Shown piece after piece: positions 35,084 to 43,094 of a stretch of DNA of 59,516 nt. The notes under the pieces are model-generated. The model was not told where the DNA came from. It searched no databases and saw only the letters and a list, made by a program, of their open reading frames with translations. Source of the DNA: Gammaproteobacteria bacterium (lineage in GTDB: Bacteria; Pseudomonadota; Gammaproteobacteria; Xanthomonadales; SZUA-36); NCBI GenBank assembly GCA_030426265.1, contig JAUHYP010000017.1:1-59516 (forward strand), given 5' to 3'. A program made the position numbers and the translations under genes. The stretch's first letter is position 1, and the number at the start of each line of letters is the position of its first letter.

Positions 35084-35841
35084 GGATTGTCCAGCCAGGG
35101 GTCCACCGCCACCACGTCCATCACTTCGGCGGTGGCCGGATCCAGGAGGGCGACGAACTCGCGACCCTTGCCCATGACGGGCACCCACGGCGTGGATTCC
35201 GGGTCCAGGCCCAGCGCCTGCGCCTTCGCCACCAGGACCTGGTCATGCGCGGGCCGCGCCTGGCGAAGGCGCGACAACGGCTCGGCAGCCGCCAGTACGG
35301 CCGGTATCGCCTGTTCCAGGGGCCGCCAGAATTCGGGCCGTGCCTCGAGATCGGGCTGGCCACCGAACAGCACACTTTCCTGGAACTGCTGGAACGCGTC
35401 GCCCGTGGGCATTTCCGCAAGGACATAACGCGGTCCAGCCAGGGACAGCGGATCGAAGCGCGAGGCATCGACACCGCTGAACACCACGTCCTTCGCGGCC
35501 AGCGGCGTGTAGCGGTCGACGGCGAAGGACACCCAGCGCGGCCGCTCCGAGTGAATCGAAACGACGCCGTAGACCAGGGCGGCGACCTGCACCACGGCGA
35601 TCACGGCCAGGTCGAACTTCAGTCCCTTCTTGCCCGGCCGGTAAACGATGAAGGTGAGCAGCGGGCCGAGGACCAGGTCCACGCCCACCAGCACCCCGAC
35701 AATGTGAAGCACGTCCAGCACTTCGAACCAGGGGGCCGGAAACCAGGCCAGGAAGATCAATGCGAACACCGGCGACATCACCAGCGCGCTGATGCCCAGG
35801 TGCACGGCCCAGGCCCGCAGACGAGTTCGCAGGCCCTTCAC
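35080..35841 (-). CDS. tfpZ: TfpZ-type pilin accessory membrane protein
   Basis: 253 residues from a GTG. Hydrophobic spans at GISALVMSPVFALIFLAWF, VLHIVGVLVGVDLVLGPLLTFIVY and DLAVIAVVQVAALVYGVVSI, then a periplasmic domain from about residue 95. The phrase GVDLVLGPLLTFIVYRPGKKGLKFDL is typical of the TfpX/TfpZ type IV pilin accessory family, which chaperones or stabilises specific pilins during assembly; it is split here only by span boundaries. No pilin gene lies in the window. A strong promoter 73 bp upstream in an AT-rich island suggests its own regulation, and the aminotransferase gene starts on its stop codon. Confidence 0.82.
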   Translation of the reverse strand: MKGLRTRLRAWAVHLGISALVMSPVFALIFLAWFPAPWFEVLDVLHIVGVLVGVDLVLGPLLTFIVYRPGKKGLKFDLAVIAVVQVAALVYGVVSIHSERPRWVSFAVDRYTPLAAKDVVFSGVDASRFDPLSLAGPRYVLAEMPTGDAFQQFQESVLFGGQPDLEARPEFWRPLEQAIPAVLAAAEPLSRLRQARPAHDQVLVAKAQALGLDPESTPWVPVMGKGREFVALLDPATAEVMDVVAVDPWLDNP

Positions 35842-35913
35842 GGACGGTCATCTCTCGAGGTGAGCTGACTGGAATTCATGGTCTTCAAATCACCCTTAAT
35901 ATCATCAGGTTGG

Positions 35914-35942
35914 ATTATTTTCTTTATCTGGTTTATTGTAAA
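35914..35942 (-). promoter_or_regulatory. strong promoter of tfpZ
   Basis: On the minus strand TTTACA (35942-35937) and AATAAT (35919-35914), each 5 of 6 to consensus, with exactly 17 bp between. It lies in a stretch of about 70 bp that is far richer in A and T than the rest of the window and points toward tfpZ, with a leader of roughly 65 bases. Confidence 0.65.
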
Positions 35943-36025
35943 GCGGTCAAGGGATTGGCTGCCAGGGACAAGCCCGCCCCAACGCCGGGCGGCACCATGG
36001 CGCCATGGTCAACGGAGGACTGCCC

Positions 36026-36250
36026 ATGAAAGCCATCATCATTCCACTCGCACTCACCATCGTCGCCCTTGCCGGGGCCCTGGCCGAAGGCCTCTGGCCC
36101 GGCATCCCGGCCGCACTGATCCAGGTCAACGGCATCCTGCTGATCCTGTCCGTCATCGCCATTGGCTTCCTGGCGGTGCGGCCCGCCCTGCGGCGCCGGT
36201 TCAGCGACGCAGCAGGGCCCACCAGCGCGCCACGTTCAGCAGGCTCATGA
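36026..36250 (+). CDS. small two-span membrane protein
   Basis: 74 residues. GGAGG lies 8 bp before the ATG at 36026, the best ribosome site in the region; an ATG 21 bp upstream precedes it and is rejected. Two hydrophobic segments (IIIPLALTIVALAGALAEGL and ALIQVNGILLILSVIAIGFLAV) are followed by a basic tail. The last 50 bp overlap, antisense, the end of the zinc peptidase gene. I do not recognise the family. The good ribosome site and clean membrane pattern support expression. Confidence 0.6.
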   Translation: MKAIIIPLALTIVALAGALAEGLWPGIPAALIQVNGILLILSVIAIGFLAVRPALRRRFSDAAGPTSAPRSAGS

Positions 36251-36884
36251 GAGACACCGCCACGTAAGTCAGGGCGGCCGCCGTGAGGATCTTCCGCGCA
36301 TGCGGATGATCGGAGCGGATCAGGATGCCTTCTTCCTTCAGCAGGGGCATGGCCCGCGCGAAACTGGCGTCCAGTTCCGTGGGCAAGGTGAGCAGGTGCA
36401 CCACCGTCGACGTCGCCAGCGTCAGCAGCCCGCCCACGATCACCATGGCCGTGACGGACGGCAGTCGGAGCGCGATGGCGACCAGGGGTGCGGCCATCAG
36501 CACCGCGGCGCCGGTCCGCTCGATGGGTCTCAGCCACTTCACCAGTTTCGTGCGCAGGGCCAGCGGCCGATAGCGGCCCGCATCCTGCAGGGCGTGCCCC
36601 ACCTCGTGGGCCGCCACGGTCACCGCGGTCAGTGAGCGCCCGTGAAACCGCTCCGCAGCCAGGCGCACGGCCCGTGCTTCCGGATCGTAGTGGTCGCCCT
36701 GCTCGGTTTCCTCCACCGAGACGGATTTCAGCCCATGCCGGTCGAGCAGGTGGCGGGCCAGGTCGGCCCCCGTGGAGGCATAGCGGTCGGCCGGCGTGTC
36801 GTAGCGCGCCATGGTCCGGCGCACCCACCAGGAAGGAAGGAAGACCAGCGACCCGATCACGACCAGTATCAGCAGCCAGATCAT
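36201..36884 (-). CDS. membrane zinc metallopeptidase (YugP-like)
   Basis: 227 residues starting MIWLLILVVIGSLVFLPSW, the usual N-terminal span of the YugP/Zn_peptidase_2 family; an upstream in-frame start would add 18 unrelated residues. TVAAHEVGHALQDAGRYRPL holds the zinc-binding HEVGH, and TELDASFARAMPLL contains the downstream acidic ligand region. Further spans lie at the middle and the C terminus. It is an inner-membrane protease of unknown substrate. It overlaps the small membrane protein gene tail to tail by 50 bp. Confidence 0.88.
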   Translation of the reverse strand: MIWLLILVVIGSLVFLPSWWVRRTMARYDTPADRYASTGADLARHLLDRHGLKSVSVEETEQGDHYDPEARAVRLAAERFHGRSLTAVTVAAHEVGHALQDAGRYRPLALRTKLVKWLRPIERTGAAVLMAAPLVAIALRLPSVTAMVIVGGLLTLATSTVVHLLTLPTELDASFARAMPLLKEEGILIRSDHPHARKILTAAALTYVAVSLMSLLNVARWWALLRR

Positions 36885-36950
36885 GGGACTATGATACTTG
36901 GACCCCGGTGATCCCAGACACCGGATCCCGATTTCCAAAGGAGGAACCCC

Positions 36951-37535
36951 ATGACCCTTAAGCTGTTGCTGGCCACCGGCCTGCTGTTCACCACCGCCAC
37001 TGCCGCATTCGCCGAGGAATCCGCGGATGCCCCGGACAAACCGTCATTCGCCGCGAGCCGCACCATCACGCTGGGGGCGACGGTCGTCGCGGTCGATCAC
37101 GAAACGCGGGAAGTGACCCTGGAAGGGGCCGACGGCGAGACCGTGAGCTTCACCGCGGGCGACGACGTCCGCAACCTGGACCAGGTCGAAGCCGGCGACG
37201 CCGTGCTGGCTGAAGTATTCGAGGAAATCACCGTCGATGTGTTCGCCAACCCCGAGGGCGTGGAACCCGGCGCCGGCGAGTTCGTGGCGGCGGCGCGCGC
37301 CGAAGCAGGCGAGGCGCCCGGCGCCGGCGTCATGGACACGGTGATCATCTCGGCCATCGTCGAGGAGATCGACCTGGAGGCCAACACCTTCAAGCTGCGT
37401 GGCCCGGAAGGCAATGTCCGGGAGTTCACGGCGGCCAACCCGGAGAACCTCAAACGCGCCGAAACGGGCGACCTGGTGGTGATCACCATCACCCAGGCCG
37501 TGGGCATCATGGTGGCGCACCCGAACAGCGAGTGA
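36951..37535 (+). CDS. exported protein with an internal duplication
   Basis: 194 residues with a signal peptide, LLLATGLLFTTATAAFAEES, and an excellent ribosome site (AAGGAGG, 7 bp before the ATG). The mature part has two related halves. ATVVAVDHETREVTLEGADG followed by VRNLDQVEAGDAV is echoed by SAIVEEIDLEANTFKLRGPEG followed by LKRAETGDLVVI. Each looks like a small beta barrel of about 60 residues. It is very acidic and contains no cysteine. Similar sequences occur widely as uncharacterised exported proteins. Periplasmic location is likely and function is unknown. Confidence 0.8.
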   Translation: MTLKLLLATGLLFTTATAAFAEESADAPDKPSFAASRTITLGATVVAVDHETREVTLEGADGETVSFTAGDDVRNLDQVEAGDAVLAEVFEEITVDVFANPEGVEPGAGEFVAAARAEAGEAPGAGVMDTVIISAIVEEIDLEANTFKLRGPEGNVREFTAANPENLKRAETGDLVVITITQAVGIMVAHPNSE

Positions 37536-37542
37536 TTCCCTG

Positions 37543-37579
37543 CCGGCGCGACGTCCCGTCAGCCGGGGCGTCGTGCCGG
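37543..37579 (+). terminator. 15-bp hairpin between convergent genes
   Basis: CCGGCGCGACGTCCC at 37543-37557 pairs with GGGGCGTCGTGCCGG at 37565-37579 across a 7-base loop. Read as plus-strand RNA, 13 pairs are Watson-Crick and 2 are G-U wobbles. On the minus strand those two become mismatches, so the structure favours the plus-strand gene. No T-run. Confidence 0.45.
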
Positions 37580-37617
37580 TGGTCTCACGGGGTCGCGCGC
37601 GCGGCCCTGATTCCGGA

Positions 37618-37803
37618 TCAGTGCCAGCTGTTGCCGCCGATGCTGATGTAACCGTGGTCGCCGATGGGAACGCCGACGCTCATGCCCACGCCGACGTTTC
37701 CGCTGCAGCCCGCCAGGGTCAGGCAGACCAGGGCCAGCAGGACCACGCCGATGCGCCGGGTCCAGTTCTTCGAACGCTTCATCACCCTCGCCTCCGTATT
37801 CAT
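37618..37803 (-). CDS. very small lipoprotein
   Basis: 61 residues. The signal reads IGVVLLALVCLTLAGCSG with lipobox LAGC, leaving a mature peptide of only about 27 residues that is rich in Gly and Val and ends GGNSWH. The start codon overlaps the stop of the VOC gene (ATGA) and has GGAGG 6 bp ahead. A second ATG, 21 bp later, also follows a GGAGG-like site and would give 54 residues. Co-translation with the VOC lipoprotein suggests linked function. I do not recognise the family. Confidence 0.7.
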   Translation of the reverse strand: MNTEARVMKRSKNWTRRIGVVLLALVCLTLAGCSGNVGVGMSVGVPIGDHGYISIGGNSWH

Positions 37804-38675
37804 CGCTGCCTCCGTAGTCCGAGCACGGCCCCCGTGGGGTCGGTGACCACGGCGATCTCGCCGCCGCGCAATGCCTGCGACGGCGCCAGCAGCACCTGAC
37901 CGCCCAACCCGGCCACGGAGTCCGCCGCTGCCGCGGGATCCGGCACGGCGAAGAAGGTCAGCCACAGCGGATCGAGGTCCGGGCTCGGGCGCTGCAGCAC
38001 GCCGGCCCGGTCCCTGCCCTCGTTGCGCAGCATCTGGCGTTCGCCGTCGGTTCCTTCCGCTTCACGCACCGAACTGCCGGAAAGCCCGGCGTAGAACGCC
38101 GCGGCCTCGGCGGAATCCTCGGTCAGCAATTCGTTCCATGCCACTTCGCCGCGATCGATGGCGAGGGGATCGATGGGATAGCCCATCTTGCTGGTGATCA
38201 GCCCGACCACGGCGCCGTTGGGGTCCCGCACGGCCGCCACGCGGGCGATCCTGCCGAGATCGCGAGCGAAGGCCACGACCTCGCCGCCGGCTTCAGTGGT
38301 CGCGGTCACGGCCGCGTCCACGTCGGGAACGGCGTAGTACCCCAGCCAGCGGGAGTAGTCGGCGGCGCCCCCGGGATCGGCCACTTCCACGATGCCGCCG
38401 ACCACGTTGCCCGTGGAAGAGACGATCAGCGTGTAAGGCCCCCCGTTGGGACGCTGCGCGTCTTCGAAGCTCCAGCCGAGCAGGGGGCCGTAAAAGGCCT
38501 TCGCCGCCGACACGTCATCGGTCATCAGGTCGTGCCAGACGAACTTGCCGTACTTGGGTTCGTCGGTGAGGGCCAGTTCCCTGCCGGGACCGGATTGCGG
38601 CGCACAGGCGGCCAGCAGGACGGCCAGCGATGCCGTAGCGAGTGTGGCACTCAGGAAGAAGCGTGTTCGGTTCAT
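37800..38675 (-). CDS. lipid-anchored two-domain VOC protein
   Basis: 291 residues. Lipoprotein signal ATLATASLAVLLAACAPQ with lipobox LAAC. Two vicinal-oxygen-chelate modules follow. The first, from about residue 42, reads GKFVWHDLMTDDVSAAKAFY and continues to WLGYYAVPDVDAA. The second starts with GEVAWNELLTEDSAEAAAFY and continues to WLTFFAVPDPAAAADSV. Pairs like this occur in the CFP30B/glyoxalase-like group. The His in module one (VWHDL) is replaced by Asn in module two (AWNEL), so metal binding, if any, differs from classical glyoxalase. An exported, membrane-anchored VOC protein is unusual. Substrate unknown. Confidence 0.83.
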   Translation of the reverse strand: MNRTRFFLSATLATASLAVLLAACAPQSGPGRELALTDEPKYGKFVWHDLMTDDVSAAKAFYGPLLGWSFEDAQRPNGGPYTLIVSSTGNVVGGIVEVADPGGAADYSRWLGYYAVPDVDAAVTATTEAGGEVVAFARDLGRIARVAAVRDPNGAVVGLITSKMGYPIDPLAIDRGEVAWNELLTEDSAEAAAFYAGLSGSSVREAEGTDGERQMLRNEGRDRAGVLQRPSPDLDPLWLTFFAVPDPAAAADSVAGLGGQVLLAPSQALRGGEIAVVTDPTGAVLGLRRQR

Positions 38676-38778
38676 GTCGACTCCCCCCAGCGGGTCGATG
38701 GGTCCGGTTCAAGGATAGCAGCGCCGTCCCGGCAATGCGCCCTTGTCGTTCCCCGCGGCGAGCCCCTAGCATGGCGGC

Positions 38779-38808
38779 ATGAACGCCTCCCGACGCACCC
38801 TGACGTGA
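38779..38808 (+). other. possible leader mini-ORF of the LysE gene
   Basis: ATG followed by eight codons (NASRRTLT) and a TGA that overlaps the GTG start of the LysE-type gene. Such an arrangement can couple translation of the exporter to the short peptide. There is no clear ribosome site before the ATG, so chance is a real alternative. Confidence 0.25.
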
Positions 38809-39419
38809 ATCTCGCCACCTGGCTGGCGGTGGTGTCCATCTGCGCCCTGGGGGCCATGTCACCCGGCCCCTCGCTGGCCGTCGTGCTGCGCCAGACCCTG
38901 TCCGGCGGACGCGCCCAGGGCGCCGTGACGGCGCTCGCCCATGGGCTGGGTGTGGGGTTCTACGCGCTGGCCTGCATTTCTGGCCTGGCCCTGGTCGTCA
39001 CCACCACGCCGACCCTGTTCACGGCGCTGCAATGGGCCGGGGCCGGCTACCTGGCCTGGCTGGGCTGGAAAGGACTTCGCGCCCGACCCGCGCGGGACGG
39101 CGTCATCCCTCCGGCGACCACCACCGCCTCCGCCGCCCGCGACGGCTTCATGATCGTCTTCCTCAACCCGAAAATCGCGGTGTTCTTCATCGCGCTGTTC
39201 AGCCAGGTGATCGGCGAGCACACGGCGCTGGCCGCGCGACTGGTTTACGCGGCGACCGCCATGGTGATCGATGCCGGCTGGTATCTGCTGGTGGCCTGGC
39301 TGTTTTCCAGCCCCGCCTGGCTGCCGCGCCTGCAGGGGCACGCCGCCTGGGTCGAACGCGCGTTCGGGGTGGTCCTGCTGGCGCTGGCGGCCCGCCTGGT
39401 GTGGCAGAGCCTTGCCTGA
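38805..39419 (+). CDS. LysE/RhtB-family amino acid exporter
   Basis: 204 residues, the family length, from a GTG. Six hydrophobic spans. The N terminus ATWLAVVSICALGAMSPGPSLAVVL carries the conserved SPGP motif of the LysE/RhtB group, followed by GAVTALAHGLGVGFYAL with the conserved G-x-G. ARDGFMIVFLNPKIAVFFIALF is the second family motif (NPK). Exports small amino acids or derivatives across the inner membrane; the exact substrate is not deducible. It is divergent from the VOC gene and stops 12 bp before the convergent upp. Confidence 0.92.
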   Translation: MNLATWLAVVSICALGAMSPGPSLAVVLRQTLSGGRAQGAVTALAHGLGVGFYALACISGLALVVTTTPTLFTALQWAGAGYLAWLGWKGLRARPARDGVIPPATTTASAARDGFMIVFLNPKIAVFFIALFSQVIGEHTALAARLVYAATAMVIDAGWYLLVAWLFSSPAWLPRLQGHAAWVERAFGVVLLALAARLVWQSLA

Positions 39420-39431
39420 ACGGGGCGCGCC

Positions 39432-40091
39432 CTAGACCTTCTGGCCGAAAGCCAGATCGCCGGCGTCACCGAGCCCGGGAAGGATGTAGGCGCGGTCGTT
39501 CAGTTCGGGGTCGACCACGCCCAGCCAGATCGTCGTTCCATCCGGCAATTCGTCGCGCACGCAATCCACACCCTGCCGGCTGGCGATCACGGACACCACG
39601 TGCACCCGGGCCGGCGTACCGCGTTCCAGCAGCGCCTTCCAGGCCAGCACCATGCTCGTGCCGGTGGCCAGCATGGGGTCGCAGAGGATCACGGTGCGTC
39701 CCTCCAGTGAAGGGCTGGAGAGGTACTCGATCTCGACCTCGAAATGCGCCTCGTCCCCCTCGTGCTTGCGGTAGGCGGAGATGAAGGCGTTGTCCGCGCG
39801 GTCGAAGATGTTGAGGAGGCCCTGGTGCAGAGGCAGGCCGGCACGGAGGATGGTCGCGAGCACCGGCTGCTCCTTCAGGACAGGCACCCGGGCGACGCCG
39901 AGTGGGGTGGGCACCTCGCGTGGTTCGTATTCCAGCCGCTTGCCGATCTCCCAGGCGAAGACTTCCCCAAAACGTTCCAGGTTGCGACGGAAGCGCAGCG
40001 GATCGGACTGGATGCCCACGTCGCGCAGCTCCGCGAGCAGGGGATTGACCAGGGAGGGTCCCTGGCTCAGGTCGACGACTTCGATGGCCAT
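39432..40091 (-). CDS. upp: uracil phosphoribosyltransferase
   Basis: 219 residues. Salvage enzyme joining uracil to PRPP to make UMP. VLATILRAGLPLHQGLLNIF binds the ring side, VILCDPMLATGTSMVLAW is the PRPP-binding loop with the acidic residue, and the tail NDRAYILPGLGDAGDLAFGQ is the uracil-binding signature of Upp. The start at 40091 (MAIEVVDLSQGPS) fits the family N terminus; the open frame runs on for 19 codons without family similarity. It lies 63 bp downstream of a membrane protein gene on the same strand. Confidence 0.95.
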   Translation of the reverse strand: MAIEVVDLSQGPSLVNPLLAELRDVGIQSDPLRFRRNLERFGEVFAWEIGKRLEYEPREVPTPLGVARVPVLKEQPVLATILRAGLPLHQGLLNIFDRADNAFISAYRKHEGDEAHFEVEIEYLSSPSLEGRTVILCDPMLATGTSMVLAWKALLERGTPARVHVVSVIASRQGVDCVRDELPDGTTIWLGVVDPELNDRAYILPGLGDAGDLAFGQKV

Positions 40092-40154
40092 GGCCCCAAT
40101 GCTGGGCCAATCGTCCACGGGGTGCAACCGCCGGCCGGCCGCCGGCAACCCGGA

Positions 40155-41528
40155 TCAGCGAAAACCGAAGAGCGGGGGGAACAGCACGAGCACGACCCCG
40201 GCCCAGCCCGCGATCACGGGCAGGTAGGCCGTCTGCCAGCGCTCGATGGCCGCGAAGGATCCGGCGCCGCGCTGGAACCGGAAACACAGCACGGTCGAAA
40301 CGGCGAGATTGATCCCCAGGACGAGGTTCAGCCCCAGTCCGGCGACCCGGTTGGGCGTGAAGCCGAATTCACCGATGCGCGCCGCGATGGCCCAGAGCGC
40401 GAGCGCATCCGCCAACAGGGCGCTTACCAGCAATACCAGCAGCAGGATGTCGAAGGCCCCCGGTGGTCGCCGGGGGTCCCGCGCCGAGACCGCGAAGAGC
40501 ATCAGTCCCAGCACCACGACCAGCACCAGGTCGAAAGCGATCAGCAACTCCCTCCCGGCGTCCAGTCCGCGCCCGGTGACCACCACGGTCCCGAGAAATG
40601 CGAGCAGCAGGACGGAGAACAGGGGCGTGAACAAGCGAGACAGCAGAGGCGCCACCTGCGCCACCAGGCCCTGGCGCTCGTCGACCAGCCAGGCGGCGAT
40701 CAACGCGGCGCCGGCCGCCCCGCAGGGCAGCATCCAGTAGGCGGCGAAAGCCTCCGCCTTGACATCGATCGTGTCGAACACCACGAGGACGAAGGCCGTC
40801 AGCACCCCGCCGCCCAGGGCGATCAGCACGTACAGGATGAACCAGGCGCCGGAGAACCGGATGAAGGCCATGCGGCGGCGAGGGTCATTCCATTCGCCCC
40901 CTGCATGCGCCAGGCCCACGAACAACCACAGCACGACCGGTAGGTGCAGGAGGGCCAGGGCCTCGGTATCGCCCTGTAGCGTGAACGGCCAGGCAAGGGC
41001 GAAGAGGGCCGCCAGGCCGAATGCCACGGCGAGGACGATGCGAGACCGTCCCGGCACGGGCCGCCGCCAGGCGAAATAGCCCGCCAGCAGGGCCAGCACG
41101 ACCAGCGCGCCCCAGCGCAGGTGCAGCCCCGTGTCGTCGTCGGGATGCATTCCGAACAGCTGCAGTAGCTTGACCCCGACCGCGGCGGCGCAGGCCAGGC
41201 CGACGGCCACGAGGCCGTCGCGCGGCAACAGGCGCCGATCGGCGGGTTCCGAAGCGACCACGTCGCCGGATGGGCGCCACGCAATGGCGGGATGCGCGAC
41301 CAGGAATTCCCGGCACAGCGGTTCGGGGGCCACACCTCGCCTCAGCGCGACCAGGAACGCCTCGTCCCCGGCCAGGCCGGACGCCACCAGGCGCGCGCCT
41401 TCAACCCGGATCGCCTCGACCCACCGCGCGGCGTCCCGGGCGTGCACGGATTGTCGCGACTGCAGCCAGTCGCGCCACAGGGCGAGCGGTGTTTCCAGGG
41501 AGGTGTCGGTGGCCTGCGGGTTCATCAT
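40155..41528 (-). CDS. polytopic membrane protein of unknown function
   Basis: 457 residues. A soluble N-terminal segment of about 105 residues (DWLQSRQSVHARDAARWVEA) is followed by about twelve hydrophobic spans, with short loops holding pairs of charged residues. The N-terminal helix bundle and span count recall DUF4153-type proteins, but I cannot confirm that family. The C terminus reads YLPVIAGWAGVVLVLFPPLFGFR. It sits between upp and an ABC-2 transporter on the same strand; the 174-bp gap upstream contains a 12-bp tandem repeat. Confidence 0.7.
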   Translation of the reverse strand: MMNPQATDTSLETPLALWRDWLQSRQSVHARDAARWVEAIRVEGARLVASGLAGDEAFLVALRRGVAPEPLCREFLVAHPAIAWRPSGDVVASEPADRRLLPRDGLVAVGLACAAAVGVKLLQLFGMHPDDDTGLHLRWGALVVLALLAGYFAWRRPVPGRSRIVLAVAFGLAALFALAWPFTLQGDTEALALLHLPVVLWLFVGLAHAGGEWNDPRRRMAFIRFSGAWFILYVLIALGGGVLTAFVLVVFDTIDVKAEAFAAYWMLPCGAAGAALIAAWLVDERQGLVAQVAPLLSRLFTPLFSVLLLAFLGTVVVTGRGLDAGRELLIAFDLVLVVVLGLMLFAVSARDPRRPPGAFDILLLVLLVSALLADALALWAIAARIGEFGFTPNRVAGLGLNLVLGINLAVSTVLCFRFQRGAGSFAAIERWQTAYLPVIAGWAGVVLVLFPPLFGFR

Positions 41529-41670
41529 CGAGCCTTGCCGGGAACCGGGCCCGGGGCGATTTCACTTCGCCGGATGATACACAGCGCCCCGGTCCGCGCG
41601 GCAGCCGCATTCGCGATCGCCCGCGCATTGCCCGCGGTTTGCCCGAAACCGATGGAAAACGACGCCCTGG

Positions 41671-41712
41671 TGGAACCCCTAGTGGAACCCCTAATGGAAC
41701 CCCTAATGGAAC
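41671..41712. repeat. 12-bp tandem repeat at the end of the ABC permease gene
   Basis: TGGAACCCCTAR occurs three and a half times: 41671-41682, 41683-41694, 41695-41706 and TGGAAC at 41707-41712. On the minus strand each unit carries the last codons of the permease gene (Phe, His, stop), so the gene end with its stop codon has been copied downstream in the same frame. Confidence 0.9.
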
Positions 41713-43094
41713 ATGTTGCCCGTGCGAAAACGCCAGGCGGCAACGGCCAGAAGGACGACGGAATACAGCACCAGCACCGACAGCCAGGGCCAGAAGAGCT
41801 CTACGGCGTTGAGACCCTCCCAGAGTGTGCCGCGGAAGCCCTCGATGCCCCAGTAGACCAGGCTGAACTTGCCGACCGACTGCATCAGTGACGGCATGAA
41901 CTGCATGGGAATCCAGGCGCCGCTGATGGCGGTCATGCCCAGGATCAACAGGGTGCCGATGCCCTGGGCCTGTTGCGGCGTGGTGCAGACGGCGGCCAGC
42001 ACCATGCCGAAGGCGGTGCACACCGAGGCGCAGAGCAGGCACACCAGGACCAGGGTCGGAAACTGGCTCCAGATGTCGATTTCGAACAGGAAGGAAGAGG
42101 CGATGAACAGCGTCAGCGCCTGGATCATGCCCATCGAGAGGTTGAACAGGTACTTCGACCACAGGATGTGCGTCGGCCGGACCGGCATGGAGAGCAGGCG
42201 GAGGAACATGCCGTCGCGCCGTTCCTCGAACAGAGACGCAGCCGAGGCCGTGGTGGCGAACAGCAGGAACATGATGGCGTAACCACCGATCATGCGCGTG
42301 AGCTGCGGGTTGCTGACCTCCTTACCGTAGACCTGGTCTTCGCGCAGGGTCAGCAGGCTGCCGAACAGGTTGCCGAAGCCCCCGTCCGTCACTTCGTCAT
42401 CCTCCTTGGCCTCCGGCCCGGCCGGGTCTGCCCCGGAGGATGCGCCATCGTCCGAAAGGGCTTCCAGCAGGCCGGGAAAGGTCATCTGGTCGGGGTCGAA
42501 TTCGGCCTCGGTGCCTTCGAAGGTTTCTGCCAACAGGGCGGCCAATCCCTCCCGAAACGCCTGGTAGCCCTCATCGCCCATGGCCTCCTGCTGCCACGCG
42601 TCGGCCTGGGGCGCCAGCAGCTCGGGCAGCTTCATGAACACGGCCTTCTGCACCAGGCCGTTGACCATCTGCGTCTCGATCTCGTTGCGGGGGTTGGAGA
42701 TGAACTCGAGTTGCACCCCCACCCCTTCCTCCGCGAGGTAGTCCTCGGGCACGACGATGGCGAAGTTGTAGCGGCGATCGACGATGCCCTGGCGGATGGT
42801 TTCGGGGGTGAACGGCGTGTCCTCGCCCTCCCCGCCCGGCATCGCGCGCAGGACCCTCAGGCTGGCTTCGGCCTCCAGGGCCTCGATGACCGCGTCACCG
42901 GCGGTGTGTCCGGAGGCGTTGAGGGCGGCCACGGTCACCTTCGCGCCCATGCCGCCGTCGTCGTCCCCACCCCCGAAGATGTTGCCGAAGATGTAGATCA
43001 ACACGAACGGCACCAGGAACGTCAGCATGATGGAACCCCGGTCGCCGAGAAACTGGCGCCACTCCTTGCCCAGGAGCACCCACACCGGCCTCAT
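41703..43094 (-). CDS. ABC-2 type transporter permease
   Basis: 463 residues. One span at SIMLTFLVPFVLIYIFGNIF near the N terminus, a periplasmic domain of about 230 residues rich in Asp and Glu, then five or more spans beginning MIGGYAIMFLLFATTASAAS. FEERRDGMFLRLLSMPVRPTHIL and the C-terminal MTAISGAWIPMQFMPSLMQSV are standard ABC2_membrane motifs. The partner ATPase is encoded just upstream with an ATGA overlap. It is likely a drug, peptide or lipid exporter of the YhhJ/DrrB kind. The stop codon lies in a tandem repeat. Confidence 0.9.
   Translation of the reverse strand: MRPVWVLLGKEWRQFLGDRGSIMLTFLVPFVLIYIFGNIFGGGDDDGGMGAKVTVAALNASGHTAGDAVIEALEAEASLRVLRAMPGGEGEDTPFTPETIRQGIVDRRYNFAIVVPEDYLAEEGVGVQLEFISNPRNEIETQMVNGLVQKAVFMKLPELLAPQADAWQQEAMGDEGYQAFREGLAALLAETFEGTEAEFDPDQMTFPGLLEALSDDGASSGADPAGPEAKEDDEVTDGGFGNLFGSLLTLREDQVYGKEVSNPQLTRMIGGYAIMFLLFATTASAASLFEERRDGMFLRLLSMPVRPTHILWSKYLFNLSMGMIQALTLFIASSFLFEIDIWSQFPTLVLVCLLCASVCTAFGMVLAAVCTTPQQAQGIGTLLILGMTAISGAWIPMQFMPSLMQSVGKFSLVYWGIEGFRGTLWEGLNAVELFWPWLSVLVLYSVVLLAVAAWRFRTGNMFH

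Noticed and set aside
35878-36267. 129-codon frame starting in the AT-rich island
   Set aside because: Only its first 20 codons look like a membrane segment. The rest is His/Arg-rich shadow of the small membrane protein gene, and there is no ribosome site.
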